From the NCBI GenBank assembly GCA_017614715.1, contig JAGABI010000067.1:1-64000 (forward strand): a DNA stretch of 64,000 bases, read 5' to 3'. The notes under the pieces were generated by a model. That model had not been told where the DNA came from. It was given only the letters and a program-made list of their open reading frames with translations, and made no database searches. The translations under genes were made by a program, and so were the position numbers. Shown in pieces: positions 33,762 to 43,763 of the stretch (the first letter of the stretch is position 1; every line of letters begins with the position of its first letter). The DNA comes from Bacteroidales bacterium. GTDB taxonomy: Bacteria > Bacteroidota > Bacteroidia > Bacteroidales > UBA932.

Positions 33762-35288
33762 ATGGACCAAATCAAAAAAATAGAAAGGGCTTTGATATCT
33801 GTCTTTTACAAAGACGGAATCGATGAAATTGCCGCTGCTTTGACCTCGCGCGGAGCTGAACTGCTCTCAACCGGAGGCACTTATGACTATCTGGCACAGA
33901 AGGGATTTGCCGTTAAGAAGGTGGAAGACCTTACCGGCTACCCCTCAATTCTCGGGGGACGCGTGAAGACCCTCCACCCCAAAGTTTTCGGCGGCATCCT
34001 GGCCCGCAGGGAAGAGGCCGGCGACTTCGCCCAGATGGAGCAGTACGACATCCCCGCCATCGACCTGGTGGTGGTGGACCTCTACCCTTTTGACGAATAT
34101 GTGGCCAAGGGCGCATCCCACGAGGACATTATCGAGAAAATCGACATCGGCGGCATCTCGCTGATCCGCGCTGCAGCCAAGAATTACAAGGATGTGGTAA
34201 TTGTTCCCTGCCAGAAGCTTTACGGCAAACTGGTGGAGTGCATCGAGGCGCACGACGGCGGCACCACCCTCGCTGAGCGCGAATTCTTTGCAAAATGGGC
34301 CTTTGCCACCAGCAGCAACTACGATACCTCCATCTTCCGCTACCTCAACCGCGACGGCGAGGTTAACGCATTCGCATTCAACTCCCTGGAGCCCACTCCG
34401 CTCCGCTACGGCGAGAATCCTCACCAGGAGGCGGCATATTTCGGCGGCGCCGGCACCCTGCCCAAACAGCTGCACGGCAAGGAGATATCCTACAACAACA
34501 TGCTGGATATCGAGGCCGCAATTGAGCTGATTGACGATTTTGACAGCACCGCGCTGGCAATTATCAAGCACAACAACGCCTGCGGATGCGCAGTGCGCCC
34601 CACTGTGATGGAGGCCTGGAAGGACGCCCTAGCCGGCGACCCCGTATCGGCCTTTGGCGGCATCATCATCACCAATGCGGAGATCGATGCAAAAGTGGCT
34701 GAAGAGATCAACAAGATATTCTTTGAGGTAATCATCGCGCCGTCATACACTAAAGAGGCGCTGGATATACTGGAGACCAAGAAGAACCGCATCATCCTGG
34801 AGCGCGGCGGCGTGAAACCTTCTTCCATCAAGTTCCGCTCCATGCTGGGCGGCGCACTGGTGCAGCAGCGCGACACCGTGGCCGAGACTGCAGCCGACCT
34901 GACCCCCGTTACCGAGGCCAAGCCCACCGCAGAACAGGTTAACGACCTGCTGTTCGCAAACCGCCTGGTTAAGCACAGCAAGAGCAACGCTATTGTACTG
35001 GCCAAGGGCAACATGCTGCTGGCCAGCGGAATAGGGCAGACATCCCGCGTGGATGCCCTCCGTCAGGCAATTGCCAAGGCTCAGAGTTTTGACTTTGACC
35101 TGAACGGCGCAGTGATGGCTTCCGACGCATTCTTCCCCTTCCCCGACTGCGTGGAAATCGCATCCAAGGCTGGCATCACCGCTGTGATCCACCCCGGCGG
35201 CAGCATCCGTGACGACGAGAGCATCAGCTTCTGCAATGCCCACGGCATGGCGATGGTCACCACCGGCAAGCGCCACTTCAAACACTAG
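33762..35288 (+). CDS. purH: Bifunctional AICAR formyltransferase / IMP cyclohydrolase
   Basis: 508 residues from the ATG at 33762 (MDQIKKIERALIS). The N-terminal cyclohydrolase (MGS-like) domain has GAELLSTGGTYDYL, VEDLTGYPSILGGRVKTLHP and IDIGGISLIRAAAKN. The C-terminal transformylase has RYGENPHQEAAYFG, KHNNACGCAV and SDAFFPFPD. It catalyses the last two steps of IMP synthesis. It heads the run into mreB, with a 23-base gap and no promoter seen between. Confidence 0.96.
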   Translation: MDQIKKIERALISVFYKDGIDEIAAALTSRGAELLSTGGTYDYLAQKGFAVKKVEDLTGYPSILGGRVKTLHPKVFGGILARREEAGDFAQMEQYDIPAIDLVVVDLYPFDEYVAKGASHEDIIEKIDIGGISLIRAAAKNYKDVVIVPCQKLYGKLVECIEAHDGGTTLAEREFFAKWAFATSSNYDTSIFRYLNRDGEVNAFAFNSLEPTPLRYGENPHQEAAYFGGAGTLPKQLHGKEISYNNMLDIEAAIELIDDFDSTALAIIKHNNACGCAVRPTVMEAWKDALAGDPVSAFGGIIITNAEIDAKVAEEINKIFFEVIIAPSYTKEALDILETKKNRIILERGGVKPSSIKFRSMLGGALVQQRDTVAETAADLTPVTEAKPTAEQVNDLLFANRLVKHSKSNAIVLAKGNMLLASGIGQTSRVDALRQAIAKAQSFDFDLNGAVMASDAFFPFPDCVEIASKAGITAVIHPGGSIRDDESISFCNAHGMAMVTTGKRHFKH

Positions 35289-35311
35289 CAAACAAATAAA
35301 TACACACAGAT

Positions 35312-36331
35312 ATGGCATTCAATTTTCTGACTCAAGAACTGGCTATCGACCTGGGTACCGCCAACACCGTCATCTTCATGAACGACAAGAAGGTGATTGA
35401 CGAGCCCTCTATCGTTGCCATCGACGCCTACACCGACAAGCCCATGGCAGTCGGCACCCGCGCTAAGCTGATGCACGAGCGTACCAACCCCGGCATCAAG
35501 ACCATCCGCCCCCTCAAAGACGGTGTGATTGCCGACTTTGACGCTGCTGAGATCATGATCCGCGAGTTGATCAAGATGATAAATTACAAGAAGTCGTTCC
35601 TCACCCCCAGCCTCAAGATGGTTGTCGGCATCCCCCAGGGCTCTACCGAGGTTGAGAAGCGCGCCGTACGCGACAGCTGCGAGCACGCCGGAGGCCGCGA
35701 CATCTACATGGTATATGAGCCTATGGCTGCAGCGCTCGGTATCGGCCTTGACGTGACTGAGCCCAGCGGCAACATGATTGTCGATATCGGAGGCGGTACC
35801 ACAGAGATCGCCATCATCTCCCTGGGCGGCATTGTGTCTGCACAGAGCATCCGCGTAGCGGGTGACATCTTCACCCGCGAGATTCAGCAGTACATGCGCC
35901 AGCAGCACAATATCCGCGTTGGTGAAATCACCGCAGAGGATATCAAGATAAAGATTGGTGCGGCTGTCACAGACCTGGAAGAGGATATCCCGGCAATGGT
36001 GGTTAAGGGTCCCAATATCATGACCGCACACCCCATCGAGGCCGAAATCACCTCCCAGGAGGTTGCCCACTGCCTGGACAAGCAGCTCGCCCGCATCGAG
36101 GCCGGCATTCTGGCAGTGCTGGAGCAGACTCCGCCGGAACTCTATTCCGACATCGTGGACAAGGGTATCTTCCTCACCGGCGGCGGCGCCCTGCTCAAGG
36201 GTATCGACCAGCGCTTCAGCAAGAAGATCAACATCCCGTTCCACGTCTCCGAGGATCCGCTCCGCAGCGTAGCCCGCGGTACTTGCGCAGCTCTCAAGAA
36301 CATAGACAAGTATCCGTTCCTGATGAGATAG
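35312..36331 (+). CDS. mreB: Rod shape-determining protein MreB
   Basis: 339 residues of an actin-like ATPase. LAIDLGTANTVIF (phosphate 1), MIVDIGGGTTEIA (phosphate 2) and IFLTGGGALLKGID (adenosine motif) are all present. Filaments at the inner membrane guide wall elongation. It is the first gene of mreBCD-mrdA-rodA, and mreC starts 6 bases later. Confidence 0.97.
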   Translation: MAFNFLTQELAIDLGTANTVIFMNDKKVIDEPSIVAIDAYTDKPMAVGTRAKLMHERTNPGIKTIRPLKDGVIADFDAAEIMIRELIKMINYKKSFLTPSLKMVVGIPQGSTEVEKRAVRDSCEHAGGRDIYMVYEPMAAALGIGLDVTEPSGNMIVDIGGGTTEIAIISLGGIVSAQSIRVAGDIFTREIQQYMRQQHNIRVGEITAEDIKIKIGAAVTDLEEDIPAMVVKGPNIMTAHPIEAEITSQEVAHCLDKQLARIEAGILAVLEQTPPELYSDIVDKGIFLTGGGALLKGIDQRFSKKINIPFHVSEDPLRSVARGTCAALKNIDKYPFLMR

Positions 36332-36337
36332 CATTGG

Positions 36338-37165
36338 ATGGACTACCGCGCCAACTCATACAAGTTGCTGCTCACCATAGGCGTATTCATCGCCCTGGAG
36401 GTAATCTCCATTGTGATGATTACCCAGAACAGCGTGTTGCAGCGCTATCTGATAATGGGCGGAGTCCGTTCCACACAAGTGTTTTTCTGGGAGAGAAGCG
36501 AAGGTATCCGCGACTTTTTCAGCCTGCGCAAATACAACCAGTCGCTGCAGCAGGAGAACGCAGAACTGCGCAGCAGGCTCTCCCAGGTGCAATACCTGCG
36601 CGAGATGGAGCCGGTGCCCGACACCACCCCCGGCCTGTACAAATGGATTCCCGCCAGCATCATCAAAAACAACCCCAACAAGCAGCATAACTATCTGATA
36701 CTGAACAGAGGGGCAAAAGACGGCGTGGAGACGGAAATGGGCGTGGTGACCCACAACGCCATCGTGGGCGTGGTGGGGGCTGTGAGCGAGCACTACTGTT
36801 ATGTGATATCTTTCCTCAACAAGAGCCAGCGGGCCAGCGCAATGATCTCCGGCACATCGGACTTTGGCCTGCTAAGCTGGGACGGCGTCGGGACCCGCGG
36901 GGCAACCCTCTCGCATGTCCCCCTCTCCTCTTCCGGAGCTGTGGGTGACACCGTCTGCACCAGCGGTTATTCCACCATCTATCCTCCCGATATCCCTGTG
37001 GGCACCATCTCGGATGTCGATGCCGTGAGCGGTATGTATAAGGATATGAAGATTGACCTGTTCCAGGACCTGGGCAGCTTGAAATATGTCTACATAGTTC
37101 AGCGGCATCATCAAGACGAGATAGACGAACTCTCAAAAAACGCCAACAACGCTAACAACAAGTAA
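36338..37165 (+). CDS. mreC: Rod shape-determining protein MreC
   Basis: 275 residues. One N-terminal membrane span (LLLTIGVFIALEVISIVMI), a coiled coil (SLRKYNQSLQQENAELRSRL), and the periplasmic beta-rich domain with ILNRGAKDGVETEMGVVT and GDTVCTSGYSTIYPPDIPVG. It links MreB with the elongation enzymes PBP2 and RodA. The tail is Asn/Lys-rich. Confidence 0.94.
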   Translation: MDYRANSYKLLLTIGVFIALEVISIVMITQNSVLQRYLIMGGVRSTQVFFWERSEGIRDFFSLRKYNQSLQQENAELRSRLSQVQYLREMEPVPDTTPGLYKWIPASIIKNNPNKQHNYLILNRGAKDGVETEMGVVTHNAIVGVVGAVSEHYCYVISFLNKSQRASAMISGTSDFGLLSWDGVGTRGATLSHVPLSSSGAVGDTVCTSGYSTIYPPDIPVGTISDVDAVSGMYKDMKIDLFQDLGSLKYVYIVQRHHQDEIDELSKNANNANNK

Positions 37166-37168
37166 CAG

Positions 37169-37678
37169 ATGCCGTCTTATCTCCGTCAGATAATCATATA
37201 CGCGGTGGTGATCATGCTTCAGGTCATCACAAACAACTATGTCAATCTGGGGCCGATGATCTACATCTGCCTGGTCCCGCTGCTGGTAATGTACCTGCCG
37301 CTGGACCAGAAGTCGTATATCTCGCTTATCATCGCCTTCGGGCTCGGCCTGATAATAGACATCCTCTCCGATGGGGTTATGGGGCTGAACGCCGGCGCCG
37401 CCACACTGCTGGCGCTGGTTTACAAGCCGCTCTTCTACCCGGTGTTCCAGAAGAACAACTACAGCAAGAAGTTCATCCCCACGGTAGCAGAGAGCGACAT
37501 CTGGCATCACGTGCTGTACCTGCTGATTATCATTGCCATATATTTCCTTTTCTACATAGCATTCGACGGACTGGCCAAGACAACCCTGCTGGTATCCCTG
37601 ATAAGGTATGTGATTAACATAGCCGTGAACCTTGCGCTGGCCGTGGTAGTTGACGTCACCCTGTTCAACAAGAGCTGA
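37169..37678 (+). CDS. mreD: Rod shape-determining protein MreD
   Basis: 169 residues with about five membrane spans, beginning MPSYLRQIIIYAVVIMLQVI and including the conserved GLGLIIDILSDGVMGLNA segment. It is an inner-membrane partner of MreC. Its stop overlaps the mrdA start as TGATG. Confidence 0.9.
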   Translation: MPSYLRQIIIYAVVIMLQVITNNYVNLGPMIYICLVPLLVMYLPLDQKSYISLIIAFGLGLIIDILSDGVMGLNAGAATLLALVYKPLFYPVFQKNNYSKKFIPTVAESDIWHHVLYLLIIIAIYFLFYIAFDGLAKTTLLVSLIRYVINIAVNLALAVVVDVTLFNKS

Positions 37679-39516
37679 TGAGCAGGCGCAACACCATATT
37701 GCTTGTGATTTTTGTGATTTTCCTGGTGATGGCCATCCGGCTCTTCACCATCCAGATCATAGACAAGCAGTACAGTGAGACGGCGGGCAATAACGCCCTC
37801 AAATACGTAACGATTTACCCCGCCCGCGGCCGTATCCTGGACCGCTACGGCAACACCATCGTAGAGAACAAGATTACCTACGACATAATGGTCTCCCCAC
37901 GCCTGGTAGAGCCCTTCGACACGCTGGCGCTGTGTGAGATATTTGGCATAGACCGCGACTTTGTGCGCGAACGCTTTGAGCAGTACCATGCCAACGCCCG
38001 CAAGATAGGCTACGGCTCGATGCCCTTTATGAAGCAGGTGAGCAGCGAGCAGTACAACGCCTTCGCGGAGCGGGAGTTCCTTTTCCCCGGCTTCGACGCC
38101 ATTGCCCGCACCGCCCGCGTATATCCCATCAACGCCGGCGGAAACCTCATAGGCTACGTATCTGAGGTAGACCGCGACTATATAGAGAAGCACCCCGAAT
38201 ACCGCGCCGGCGACTATGCAGGCAAGACCGGCATAGAGAGGGCCTACGAGCATCGCCTCAGCGGAGAGAAAGGCTATACGGTGTATTACCGCGACGCCCG
38301 CGGCCGCATCAAAGGGCATTACGACAACGGTTCCCTTGACAAGGAGGCGGTGGCCGGGAGCGACATCACCACCACCATCGATGCAGAACTTCAGGCCTAT
38401 GGCGAGCGGCTGATGAAGAACAAGGTAGGGAGCGTGGTTGCCATAGAGCCCTCCACCGGAGAGATCCTGACCCTTATCTCCAGCCCCGGCATCAGCGTAA
38501 ACCAGCTGGCGGAAATAAACAAATACTATAAGGAGATCAGCGACAACCCGTACAACCCTATGTTCAACCGCACCGTGCAGAGCGCCCAGCCCCCGGGCAG
38601 TGTATTCAAACTAGTAAACGGCCTGATAGGTCTTCAGGAAGGGGTCCTCAGGCGCGAGACCCTCTACCCCTGCGCCCACGGCTACACCAACGGCAAGGTC
38701 CACGTAGGGTGCCACGGCCACCCTTCTCCCATCAACCTGACGCAATCCATAGCCATGTCGTGCAACGCATATTACTGTTATGTGCTGCGCACCATACTGG
38801 ACAACCGCAAATACGACAATATTGAGGAATCGTTCAACAAGTGGCGTGACTATGTCACCAGTTTCGGTTTCGGCCGCAAACTGGGGAGCGACGTGCCGTA
38901 CGAGCTTGGCGGCAACGTCCCCACGGTAAACACATATAACAAGCTTCACGGCAAGGGACGCTGGAAATCGCTCTCCATAATATCGCTCTCCATCGGACAG
39001 GGAGAACTGGGGTGCACCCCGCTCCACCTGGCCAATCTCTCCGCCACCATAGCCAACCGGGGCTTCTTCTACACCCCGCATATGCTAAAGGGGACTGAGG
39101 ACTACCCCTTGGATTCCATCTACACGGTGCCCAACTATACAATGGTGGACCCTAAGTATTTCCCCTACATTGTGGAGGGTATGAACATGTCTGTCTATGG
39201 GGCCGGCGGCACTTCACACGTAGCCCAGGTGCCCGGGGTGAATATGTGCGGCAAGACCGGCACGGCCCAGAACCCTCACGGCGACGACCACTCCGTATTC
39301 ATCTGCTTCGCACCCAAGGACGACCCCAAGATTGCTGTGGCTGCTTATATAGAGAACGGCGGCTTCGGCGCCACCTGGGCGGCCCCCATCGCCTCCCTCA
39401 TTGTTGAGAAATACCTCAACGGCGAGATTGCAGAGGGGGCCCGCAAGGATCTGGAGACCCGGGTACGCAACGGCTACCTGCTTAACAAGGTGCCTGTAAA
39501 GAAGAGGAGAAAATAA
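37678..39516 (+). CDS. mrdA: Penicillin-binding protein 2 (elongation transpeptidase)
   Basis: 612 residues. One N-terminal membrane span, a pedestal domain (YPARGRILDRYGNTIVENK), and a transpeptidase domain with SVFK in QPPGSVFKLVNG, SCN in SIAMSCNAYY and KTGT in MCGKTGTAQNPHG. It cross-links peptidoglycan in the elongasome with RodA, whose start overlaps its stop by one base (TAATG). Confidence 0.95.
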   Translation: MSRRNTILLVIFVIFLVMAIRLFTIQIIDKQYSETAGNNALKYVTIYPARGRILDRYGNTIVENKITYDIMVSPRLVEPFDTLALCEIFGIDRDFVRERFEQYHANARKIGYGSMPFMKQVSSEQYNAFAEREFLFPGFDAIARTARVYPINAGGNLIGYVSEVDRDYIEKHPEYRAGDYAGKTGIERAYEHRLSGEKGYTVYYRDARGRIKGHYDNGSLDKEAVAGSDITTTIDAELQAYGERLMKNKVGSVVAIEPSTGEILTLISSPGISVNQLAEINKYYKEISDNPYNPMFNRTVQSAQPPGSVFKLVNGLIGLQEGVLRRETLYPCAHGYTNGKVHVGCHGHPSPINLTQSIAMSCNAYYCYVLRTILDNRKYDNIEESFNKWRDYVTSFGFGRKLGSDVPYELGGNVPTVNTYNKLHGKGRWKSLSIISLSIGQGELGCTPLHLANLSATIANRGFFYTPHMLKGTEDYPLDSIYTVPNYTMVDPKYFPYIVEGMNMSVYGAGGTSHVAQVPGVNMCGKTGTAQNPHGDDHSVFICFAPKDDPKIAVAAYIENGGFGATWAAPIASLIVEKYLNGEIAEGARKDLETRVRNGYLLNKVPVKKRRK

Positions 39517-40952
39517 TGGGCAAGCATCGCAATCCATACCGCAATCTGGACTGGACGCTGATAGGGTGCTATCTGGCGCTGGTGTTCTTCGGCTGGATAA
39601 ACATCTTCTCCGTGCTGCACGGCGACAGCGGCAACATTTTCGATTTCAGCCAGAAATACGGCATGCACCTGATCTGGATATGCATTTCGCTCCTCACCGG
39701 CGTAGTGATAATCCGGTTGCTGCCGGCCAATTTGTGGCCCAGCGTGGCCTGGGTGGCGTATGGGGCTGTGATTCTGCTGCTGCTTGCAACACTGGTGCTG
39801 GGTGTGAGCAGCCACGGCTCCCAGAGCTGGATTTCGATAGGCAGCTTCCGGTTGCAGCCCGCCGAATTCTCCAAGATTACCACCGCCCTGGCACTATCTA
39901 CGGTGATGAGCAAATACGGTTTCACCCTGAAGAGTGTACCAAGTATCTTCAAGATAGCGGGTCTGCTGCTGCTCCCGATGGCGCTGATTCTGCTGGAGAA
40001 GGAGACCGGCTCCGTACTGGTTTACGTGGGCTTCCTAATTGTCCTCTATCGTGAAGGGATGTCGGGATGGCTCATCACCATCGCCTTCCTGGTGGTACTG
40101 GAGTTCATACTCACCATTATCACCTCGCCATACGTGGCTATGGTGGTGGCAATATGCATCTTCCTGCTGATATTCTTCTTCAAAAAAGAGAATTATCTGT
40201 TCGGCCTGATAGTGGTGACTCTTACGGCCGTGGCCCTGGCATTCCTGCCAAAGCTTTTCCAGATTGAAGCCATCGCCGCAATCAATCCCCTCCCCGTGGA
40301 GGCCTGGCTGGCAATAATCACCAGCGCCATAGCGGTGTTCTTCATTCTTCAGTTAATCATCCTCTCCCCAAGAAAGAAGTTTGAGCGCAACTCGCTTATC
40401 GTGCTGCTGTGCGGCATCCTGTTTATCCTGTCGGTACAGTTCTTTTACAACAACATCCTCCAGGATCACCAGCGCAACCGTATAGACGTGTTCCTGGGGC
40501 GGGTAGATGACCCTAAGGGCATCGGCTATAACCTGCACCAGTCCATGGTGGCCATCGGCTCGGGCGGATTTGCCGGCAAGGGCTTTATGAACGGCACCCA
40601 GACCAGTCTGGGATACGTGCCGGAGCAGGAGACCGACTTTATCTTCTGCACCATTGGCGAAGAATGGGGCCTGCTGGGCGCCCTCTTTGTACTGGCACTC
40701 TACCTGACCATAATCAGCCGCACCATTATCCTGGCAGACAAGGCCAAGGACTCCTTTACCAGAATCTACGGCTACTGTGTGGCGATGTGCATATCCGTGC
40801 ACGTAGTTATCAACATAGGTATGACCATCGGCCTGATGCCGGTGATTGGCATCCCGCTGCCGTTCCTCAGCTATGGCGGCAGTGCGCTGCTGGCCTTCAC
40901 AATTATGCTGGCCATATTTATCAAACTGATATTCAACGAACAAAGAGCATAA
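39516..40952 (+). CDS. rodA: Rod shape-determining glycosyltransferase RodA
   Basis: 478 residues of the SEDS family with about ten membrane spans. GSFRLQPAEFSKI, SMVAIGSGGFAGKGFMNGTQ, PEQETDFIFCTIGEEWG and the C-terminal GIPLPFLSYGGSAL are the family signatures. It polymerises glycan chains together with PBP2. It is longer than the enterobacterial protein because of an extra central hydrophobic region (about residues 205-300), as is common in this phylum. Confidence 0.95.
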   Translation: MGKHRNPYRNLDWTLIGCYLALVFFGWINIFSVLHGDSGNIFDFSQKYGMHLIWICISLLTGVVIIRLLPANLWPSVAWVAYGAVILLLLATLVLGVSSHGSQSWISIGSFRLQPAEFSKITTALALSTVMSKYGFTLKSVPSIFKIAGLLLLPMALILLEKETGSVLVYVGFLIVLYREGMSGWLITIAFLVVLEFILTIITSPYVAMVVAICIFLLIFFFKKENYLFGLIVVTLTAVALAFLPKLFQIEAIAAINPLPVEAWLAIITSAIAVFFILQLIILSPRKKFERNSLIVLLCGILFILSVQFFYNNILQDHQRNRIDVFLGRVDDPKGIGYNLHQSMVAIGSGGFAGKGFMNGTQTSLGYVPEQETDFIFCTIGEEWGLLGALFVLALYLTIISRTIILADKAKDSFTRIYGYCVAMCISVHVVINIGMTIGLMPVIGIPLPFLSYGGSALLAFTIMLAIFIKLIFNEQRA

Positions 40953-40961
40953 ATACACATT

Positions 40962-43760
40962 ATGAATTTTGCAGAGAGACATATCGGCCCCAGGAACGGA
41001 CAGGTAGAGCAGATGCTCCGCACCATAGGCGCATCTTCCCTGGAAGAACTTTCGCAGCAGGCCATTCCGCACGACATTCTGCTGGAGAAGCCGCTGGAGC
41101 TTGATGCCCCCGTGGGAGAAGGGGAATACCTGGCACGTCTCAAACAGATTGCCGGCAAGAACAAAAGTTTCCGTTCGTTGATAGGGATGGGCTGGTACCG
41201 CACCGCGACCCCTGCCGTAATTGCCCGCAACATCTTTGAGAACCCCTCCTGGTACACCTCTTACACCCCCTATCAGGCGGAGATTTCGCAGGGGAGGCTC
41301 GAGGCCCTGATGGTATTCCAGACCATGATTGCCTCCATGACCGGCCTGCCGCTGGCCAACTGCTCCATGCTGGACGATGCCACCGCCGCCGCGGAGGCGA
41401 TGCGCATGATGTACAACCTGCGCAGCCGTGAGGCTGTTGCCGCCGGACGCAACCTGCTCTTTGTGGATGAGAATATATTCCCTAACGTCCTCTCGGTAAT
41501 AAAAACCCGCGCCGAGGCGCTCGGAATCATAGTGGAAACGGGCGTTTTCAACACATATACTATCAAAGAGCGCTGCTTCGGGGCCATCCTGCAATACCCT
41601 GCCGCCAACGGCCAGGTGCGCGACTACGCCCCCTTCTGCGAGAAGGCACATGGACGGGGGATGCTGATAACGGCATACTGTGACCTGCTATCCCTGGCAA
41701 TGTTCCGGGAGCCCGCCGCCTGGGGTGCCGACATTGCCGTGGGGAGCGCCCAGCGTATGGGTCTGCCGATGGGCTTCGGAGGCCCCACCGCAGGGTTTAT
41801 GGCGACCCGCGACGAATTCAAGAGGTCCCTGCCGGGACGCATCATAGGCGCCTCTAAAGACCGGCTGGGTAACACCGCATACCGACTGGCCCTGCAGACC
41901 CGCGAGCAGCACATCAAGCGCGAACGGGCAACATCCAATATCTGCACCGCATCTGCACTTATGGCCATAATGACCGGCATGTTTGCCGTATGGCACGGCC
42001 CCGACGGCATCCGGCAGATTGCTGCAAGGACCCACGGCTATGCCCGCCTGTTTGCCCGTGCACTGGAAAAAAACGGCTACAGGCTCGCCTGCCAGGATTA
42101 TTTCGATACCCTGGAGGTACACGCTCCCAACGTGGACGCCATCCGCGCCCGTGCCCTGGAGAAGGGTTTCAACTTCTACTACCCCGACGACGAAACGGTA
42201 CGCATCAGCTTTGACGAGCTCTCGTGCGACGCCGAGATTGCACAGATGTGCGAGATATTCCAGATAAAGACCGTCCCCGTGCCGGAAAGGGAGGAGACGC
42301 TGCTGCGCGAGAGCCCTTACCTCACAGAGGCGGTGTTCAACACATATCACAGCGAGACGGAGATGATGCGCTACATCAAATCGCTGGAGAGGCGCGACAT
42401 ATCCCTCACGCACTCCATGATTCCGCTGGGCAGCTGCACCATGAAACTAAATGCGGCGGTGGAGATGATGCCCCTCTCGTGGCGCGAATTTGCCGACGTG
42501 CACCCCTATGCCCCCAAAGATCAGATAGAGGGGACCATGCAGATTATCGGCGAGGTGGAGCGCGACCTGGCAACAATCACCGGCTTTGACTCGTGCAGCC
42601 TGCAGCCCAACAGCGGCGCGGCCGGAGAATATGCCGGGCTTATCACCATACGCAACTATTTCAAAGCCACGGGTCAGCAGCAGCGCAGCGTCATGCTGAT
42701 TCCCGCCAGCGCCCACGGCACCAACCCCGCCTCCGCCACTATGGCCGGCTTTGAACTGGACATAGTAGATTTTGACGACAAGGGCGACACCAGCGTAGAG
42801 CAGCTGGAAGCCAAGGCGGCGGCTGCGGGTGACCGTCTCGCAGGCCTGATGATAACTTACCCTTCCACTAACGGCATTTTTGAAGAGAAGATACGCAAGA
42901 TAGTAGAAATCATCCACCGCTACGGCGGACTGGTATATATGGACGGGGCCAACATGAACGCTCAGGTGGGGCTCACCTGCCCCGGCTTCATAGGCGCCGA
43001 CATCTGCCATCTGAATCTTCACAAGACCTTTGCGATGCCTCACGGCGGTGGCGGTCCCGGAGTGGGTCCCATCTGCTGCACAAAGGCTCTCGCACCGTAT
43101 CTTCCGGGGCATCCGGAGGTACCCGCCTGCGGCGGTCGCGGAATAAGCGCCGTGTCGGCCGCCCCCTACGGCAGTCCGCTCCTGCTGGTCATCACCCACG
43201 CTTACATCAAACTGCTGGGGGCAGAGGGGCTTCGCCTCGCTTCCCAGATGGCCATCCTCAATGCAAATTATCTCTCGGCAGCCCTGCAGCCGCAGTTCAG
43301 CACCCTTTACCATGGTGAGCGCGGACGCGTTGCCCACGAATGCATAATTGACCTGCGCCACTTCAAGGCAGAGTATGGGGTGGATGCTACCGATGTAGCC
43401 AAGCGTCTGATGGACTTTGGGTTCCACGCCCCCACCCTCAGCTTCCCGGTACACGAAACGCTTATGATAGAGCCCACCGAGAGCGAACCGCTCTCTGACC
43501 TGGACCGCTTTGCAGAGGCTATGAAGTGCATCTTTGCAGAGTGCGAGGCCATCAAGGCCGGTAAGCTGGATGCTGCCGACAACCCCGTGAAAATGGCGCC
43601 GCACACAGCGGTGGAGTGCTGCAGCGACTCCTGGAGCCACCCCTATGGCAGGGAAGTTGCAGCTTTCCCCCTGGAATGGATTAAAGCGAACAAATTCTGG
43701 CCCGCCTCTGCCCGTGTGGACAACGGCTACGGCGACCGCAACCTGATAGCCACCCTATAG
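40962..43760 (+). CDS. gcvP: Glycine dehydrogenase (decarboxylating), single-chain P protein
   Basis: 932 residues carrying both halves of the P protein: the N-terminal FAERHIGP start and the C-terminal PLP domain with NLHKTFAMPHGGGGPG, where K688 should hold the cofactor. It decarboxylates glycine and loads the aminomethyl group onto the H protein. No gcvT or gcvH is nearby. It lies between rodA (9-base gap) and lgt (3-base gap), an unusual metabolic insertion in a cell-envelope operon. Confidence 0.96.
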   Translation: MNFAERHIGPRNGQVEQMLRTIGASSLEELSQQAIPHDILLEKPLELDAPVGEGEYLARLKQIAGKNKSFRSLIGMGWYRTATPAVIARNIFENPSWYTSYTPYQAEISQGRLEALMVFQTMIASMTGLPLANCSMLDDATAAAEAMRMMYNLRSREAVAAGRNLLFVDENIFPNVLSVIKTRAEALGIIVETGVFNTYTIKERCFGAILQYPAANGQVRDYAPFCEKAHGRGMLITAYCDLLSLAMFREPAAWGADIAVGSAQRMGLPMGFGGPTAGFMATRDEFKRSLPGRIIGASKDRLGNTAYRLALQTREQHIKRERATSNICTASALMAIMTGMFAVWHGPDGIRQIAARTHGYARLFARALEKNGYRLACQDYFDTLEVHAPNVDAIRARALEKGFNFYYPDDETVRISFDELSCDAEIAQMCEIFQIKTVPVPEREETLLRESPYLTEAVFNTYHSETEMMRYIKSLERRDISLTHSMIPLGSCTMKLNAAVEMMPLSWREFADVHPYAPKDQIEGTMQIIGEVERDLATITGFDSCSLQPNSGAAGEYAGLITIRNYFKATGQQQRSVMLIPASAHGTNPASATMAGFELDIVDFDDKGDTSVEQLEAKAAAAGDRLAGLMITYPSTNGIFEEKIRKIVEIIHRYGGLVYMDGANMNAQVGLTCPGFIGADICHLNLHKTFAMPHGGGGPGVGPICCTKALAPYLPGHPEVPACGGRGISAVSAAPYGSPLLLVITHAYIKLLGAEGLRLASQMAILNANYLSAALQPQFSTLYHGERGRVAHECIIDLRHFKAEYGVDATDVAKRLMDFGFHAPTLSFPVHETLMIEPTESEPLSDLDRFAEAMKCIFAECEAIKAGKLDAADNPVKMAPHTAVECCSDSWSHPYGREVAAFPLEWIKANKFWPASARVDNGYGDRNLIATL

Positions 43761-43763
43761 CTT